Origin: CAWCTD01 sp963798455
Lineage (GTDB): Bacteria; Acidobacteriota; Terriglobia; Bryobacterales; Bryobacteraceae
Direction of reading: 5' to 3'
NCBI GenBank assembly: GCA_963798455.1
Contig: CAWCTD010000003.1
Coordinates: 2,356,001-2,420,000, forward strand
DNA: 64,000 nucleotides
Position numbers and translations under genes: made by a program. This document shows positions 61,584-64,000 of the stretch, in pieces (position 1 is the first letter of the stretch; every line of letters starts with the position of its first letter). Under the pieces are notes generated by a model. That model ran no database searches. It saw only the letters and a program-made list of their open reading frames with translations, and was not told where the DNA came from.

Positions 61584-62906
61584 GTGTTTGCCGTGGGTGC
61601 AGGCGCAGGCCGCCATGCCGGTGGCGCCCAGGCGCCTCAGGCTTTGGGCTGGTGCCCCAACACTGAGGACGAACGGGCTGCTGTGCGGGAGCAGTTGGAG
61701 CGCATCCTGGCCAGCCCCGGTTTCCGGAACAGCAGGAAGTACCCGGCGTTTCTCCGCTACATCGTCGAGCACACCCTCCACGGACAGAGCGACCACCTGA
61801 AGGAACGAACCTTGGGGATTGAGGTCTTCGGGCGCCCCTTGGAGTACGACACAGGTGTCGATCCTGTGGTGCGAATCGTGGCTGCCGAGGTTCGGAAAAG
61901 GATCGGCCAGTACTACCACGAGTCGGCAGCCCCCGGAGAATTGCTTCTTGACCTGCCTTCCGGCTCGTATGTTCCCAGGTTTGGCGCTCCCGAGCAAACG
62001 GCGGGGCCGCCTCCGTCCGGGGAAACCGTAGCCCCTGGGTCCGTCGCTTCGGCGGAAGGGGTGATGGAGCCTCCCGAGGTGACGCAACCGGCCCCTCTGC
62101 AGCAATCCTGGTGGTCTGGCCTCCAGGCCTGGCATGTCGTGGCTGCACTGTCGCTGGCGGCACTCATCGGGGGAATGGCTTGGCTGACCTGGTTCCGGAC
62201 CGACGCCATGGACCAATTCTGGGGGCCGATCCTGGAATCGCCCGGTGTCATGCTGCTTGTCACGGGGGGCGGTGTTTCCTGGATACCCCAAGCTAGCGCG
62301 TCGACGGCGGGGGCGCCCGACAGTACCGCCCTGCTTTCGGTTGATCAACAGCAGTCTCGTGACCTTGTCGCGTTCGCGGATGCGGCCACCCTTGCCGCCG
62401 TGGGGGGGATCCTCCGCTCTCACGGCAAGCCCTACCTGATCCGCCCGTCCACAGTGATTGACCTGCCGCAGTTGAGGACGGGGTCGGCCGTACTGATCGG
62501 CGCTCTGAACAATCCGTGGACCCTCCGGCTGACGTCCACCCTACGATTCAATTTCATGCGCGACCAGGCGGCCAACATCAATTGGATACAGGACCGCAAG
62601 AATCCGGGCATGAGGGACTGGAAGGTCGTCACCACCGCGCCTTATACCTCGGTTACCGAGGACTGGGCTGTGATCTCGCGCTTCAGGGATGCGGACACCG
62701 AACACTGGATTGTGACAGGCTCCGGCCTCTCCAGATGGGGGACACTCACGGCAGGTGAGTTTCTGACGAACCCGGTCTATCTGACGGAGCTAGCAAGGCG
62801 AGCGCCTGCGAATTGGCGGCACATGAACCTGCAAGCCGTCATTGCCACCACGGTCATCAACGGCCAACCCGCCCCGCCGCGCATCCTGGCCACCGAGTTT
62901 TGGTAA
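61584..62906 (+). CDS. membrane-anchored regulator-like protein of acidobacterial type
   Basis: About 440 residues (GTG 61584, or GTG 61593 with better SD spacing). Residues 30-135 carry a motif seen repeatedly in acidobacterial regulators: LASPGFRNSRKYPAFLRYIVEHTL, LKERTLGIEVFGRPLEYDTGVDPVVRIVAAEVRKRIGQYYHE and PSGSYVPRF, likely a nucleic-acid or protein-binding domain. A single membrane helix (VVAALSLAALIGGMAWLTWF, about 190) is followed by a 220-residue extracytoplasmic domain resembling a periplasmic-binding sensor. It is divergent from the TonB receptor across 178 nt, so it may regulate that locus. Function is inferred. Confidence 0.7.
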   Translation: MFAVGAGAGRHAGGAQAPQALGWCPNTEDERAAVREQLERILASPGFRNSRKYPAFLRYIVEHTLHGQSDHLKERTLGIEVFGRPLEYDTGVDPVVRIVAAEVRKRIGQYYHESAAPGELLLDLPSGSYVPRFGAPEQTAGPPPSGETVAPGSVASAEGVMEPPEVTQPAPLQQSWWSGLQAWHVVAALSLAALIGGMAWLTWFRTDAMDQFWGPILESPGVMLLVTGGGVSWIPQASASTAGAPDSTALLSVDQQQSRDLVAFADAATLAAVGGILRSHGKPYLIRPSTVIDLPQLRTGSAVLIGALNNPWTLRLTSTLRFNFMRDQAANINWIQDRKNPGMRDWKVVTTAPYTSVTEDWAVISRFRDADTEHWIVTGSGLSRWGTLTAGEFLTNPVYLTELARRAPANWRHMNLQAVIATTVINGQPAPPRILATEFW

Positions 62907-63051
62907 CAGGACGCTCGCGCGGTGTATGATAAACGCTGAGGTTGGTCGCAGGAGTGTGGGAATCGGCGGACGAACCCGGCTCACTATCCGGCACATGTTC
63001 ATGTGAGTCCGAGCTCAAGTCCCACCTCCGGCACCAACTTCTTGGCTGGTT

Positions 63052-64000
63052 ATGAAGCTAAGCCGGCGAAGCTTCCTTCCGCTGCTCGGTGGCGGCCCGT
63101 TGCTGTTACGCCCGGCTAATCTGCGGGCGCAGGGGATGGCCTCGCGAGGCGTGAAGCCCACGCCGCGCGGCAAACCTTCTGGCATCCCGTTTCTGGCCCG
63201 ATTTACGGACGTCGCGCAAGCGGCCGGTCTGACGGCGCCCACGATTTACGGCGGGATCGACCGCAAAGCCTACATCGTCGAGACGATGGGCTGCGGGTGC
63301 GCCTTCTTCGATTACGATAACGACGGCTGGCTGGATGTTCTGCTACTCTGCGGGACACGCTTCGGTGAGGTTCCCCAGGGCGCCACGAACCGCCTGTATC
63401 ACAACAATCGGGACGGCACATTCACGGATGTGACTGAGCGGGCAGGGCTCGTGCGCACGGGATGGGCGTCGGGCGTCGCGGTCGGCGATTACGACAACGA
63501 CGGGTACGAAGACCTATTCATCACGTACTGGGGCGAGAACGTCTTATACCACAACAACGGGGACGGCACTTTCACCAACGTCACGAAGAAGGCTGGCGTG
63601 GGCCGGAACCGTACGCGTTGGGGCACCGGCTGCACGTGGATCGATTACGACCGGGACGGCAAACTCGACCTGTTTGTGACCAACTATCTCGATTTCGATC
63701 TGAGCCGCGCGCCGAAGCCTGGCGAAGCCTCAACCTGCATGTTCATGACCGTCCAGGTGAACTGCGGCCCGCGCGGGCTTCCCTTCGGATCCCTCTCGCT
63801 GTTCCACAACAACGGCGACGGTACGTTCACCGATGTGACGGCGGCGGCGGGAATCGCCGATATCAGGGACCGTTACGCGCTGACCTCGGTGGCGGCCGAC
63901 TTCGACGAGGATGGATGGCCGGATCTCTTTGTGTGCTGCGATACGAGCGCCAGCCTGCTGTTGATGAACAATCACGACGGTACGTTCCGTGAAGAAGGCA
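63052..64000 (+). CDS. exported VCBS/FG-GAP repeat protein, CRTAC1-like (3' end outside window)
   Basis: Begins at ATG 63052 and runs open to the window edge (316 codons visible). N-terminal leader KLSRRSFLPLLGGGPLLL is Tat-like. From residue about 45 the sequence consists of beta-propeller repeats with Ca-binding DxDxDG loops: FFDYDNDGWLDVLLL, VGDYDNDGYEDLFIT, WIDYDRDGKLDLFVT, DFDEDGWPDLFV, each with an NRDGTFTDVT-type partner. This is the VCBS/FG-GAP pattern of CRTAC1 (ASPIC/UnbV) family proteins, abundant in Solibacter-like genomes. Secreted or surface-located; function unknown. Confidence 0.9.
   Translation, partial: MKLSRRSFLPLLGGGPLLLRPANLRAQGMASRGVKPTPRGKPSGIPFLARFTDVAQAAGLTAPTIYGGIDRKAYIVETMGCGCAFFDYDNDGWLDVLLLCGTRFGEVPQGATNRLYHNNRDGTFTDVTERAGLVRTGWASGVAVGDYDNDGYEDLFITYWGENVLYHNNGDGTFTNVTKKAGVGRNRTRWGTGCTWIDYDRDGKLDLFVTNYLDFDLSRAPKPGEASTCMFMTVQVNCGPRGLPFGSLSLFHNNGDGTFTDVTAAAGIADIRDRYALTSVAADFDEDGWPDLFVCCDTSASLLLMNNHDGTFREEG

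Noticed and set aside
40000..64000. CRISPR arrays, prophage or integrase genes
   Set aside because: No regularly spaced repeats and no phage, integrase or Cas motifs were seen in this part or elsewhere in the window.

Overview
The window is a GC-rich bacterial chromosome segment, most likely from an Acidobacteriota species of the Bryobacterales/Solibacter type. The basis is gene content: a 1,183-residue TonB-dependent receptor with an N-terminal carboxypeptidase-regulatory domain, many Tat-type exported enzymes (GH127, GH30, Gfo/Idh/MocA), DUF1080, a CRTAC1/VCBS-repeat protein, a CstA-YbdD pair and a regulator type I associate with acidobacteria. This is inference; no rRNA is present.

Layout. 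1-11 kb: a partial membrane protein, an exported methyltransferase, an orphan winged-helix protein, cstA-ybdD, maeB, an exported GH127 enzyme with frame breaks and an FMN-dependent dehydrogenase. 11-14 kb: an accessory patch with a broken MNT/HEPN pair, tRNA-Val(GAC) and a degraded ISKra4-like element. 13.7-19 kb: a TgpA-like transglutaminase, a 45-residue membrane protein, rph-rdgB, a two-component system and a desaturase remnant. 19.3-27.5 kb: an ArsR regulator, a small unknown gene and a hyfBCEFG(HI)-like operon. Its large subunit lacks all the usual Ni-binding cysteines, so it looks like an energy-converting hydrogenase-related (Ehr) complex. The operon carries about twenty or more single-base frame breaks. 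27.6-33.4 kb: a carboxylesterase, a DUF2442 protein and a one-carbon cluster in which the modules of cobalamin-dependent methionine synthase plus MTHFR are separate genes. 33.5-41.1 kb: an FAD oxidoreductase, an O-methyltransferase, thiM-thiE and a MacA/MacB-like exporter. 41.1-45.5 kb: clpS divergent from tmRNA (ssrA), then potABCD. 45.5-52.6 kb: a glycosyltransferase/radical SAM pair, psd-pssA, an Asd-fold protein without the catalytic Cys, lptE, holA and a MazF-type toxin-antitoxin module bracketed by copies of the holA 3' end. 52.6-64 kb: a minus-strand glycan/3-keto-glycoside locus (TonB receptor, GH30, two Gfo/Idh/MocA, DUF1080), a divergent membrane-anchored regulator and the start of a CRTAC1-like protein.

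The most notable items are the Ehr complex under a probable ArsR repressor, the dispersed methionine-synthase cluster, the Asd-like pseudoenzyme among envelope genes, and the TA module flanked by a 47-nt duplication of the holA tail. Frame breaks are concentrated in the hyf operon and the IS. Most can be explained as one base being doubled, which argues for sequencing or assembly error, at least in part. The functional status of those genes is therefore open.
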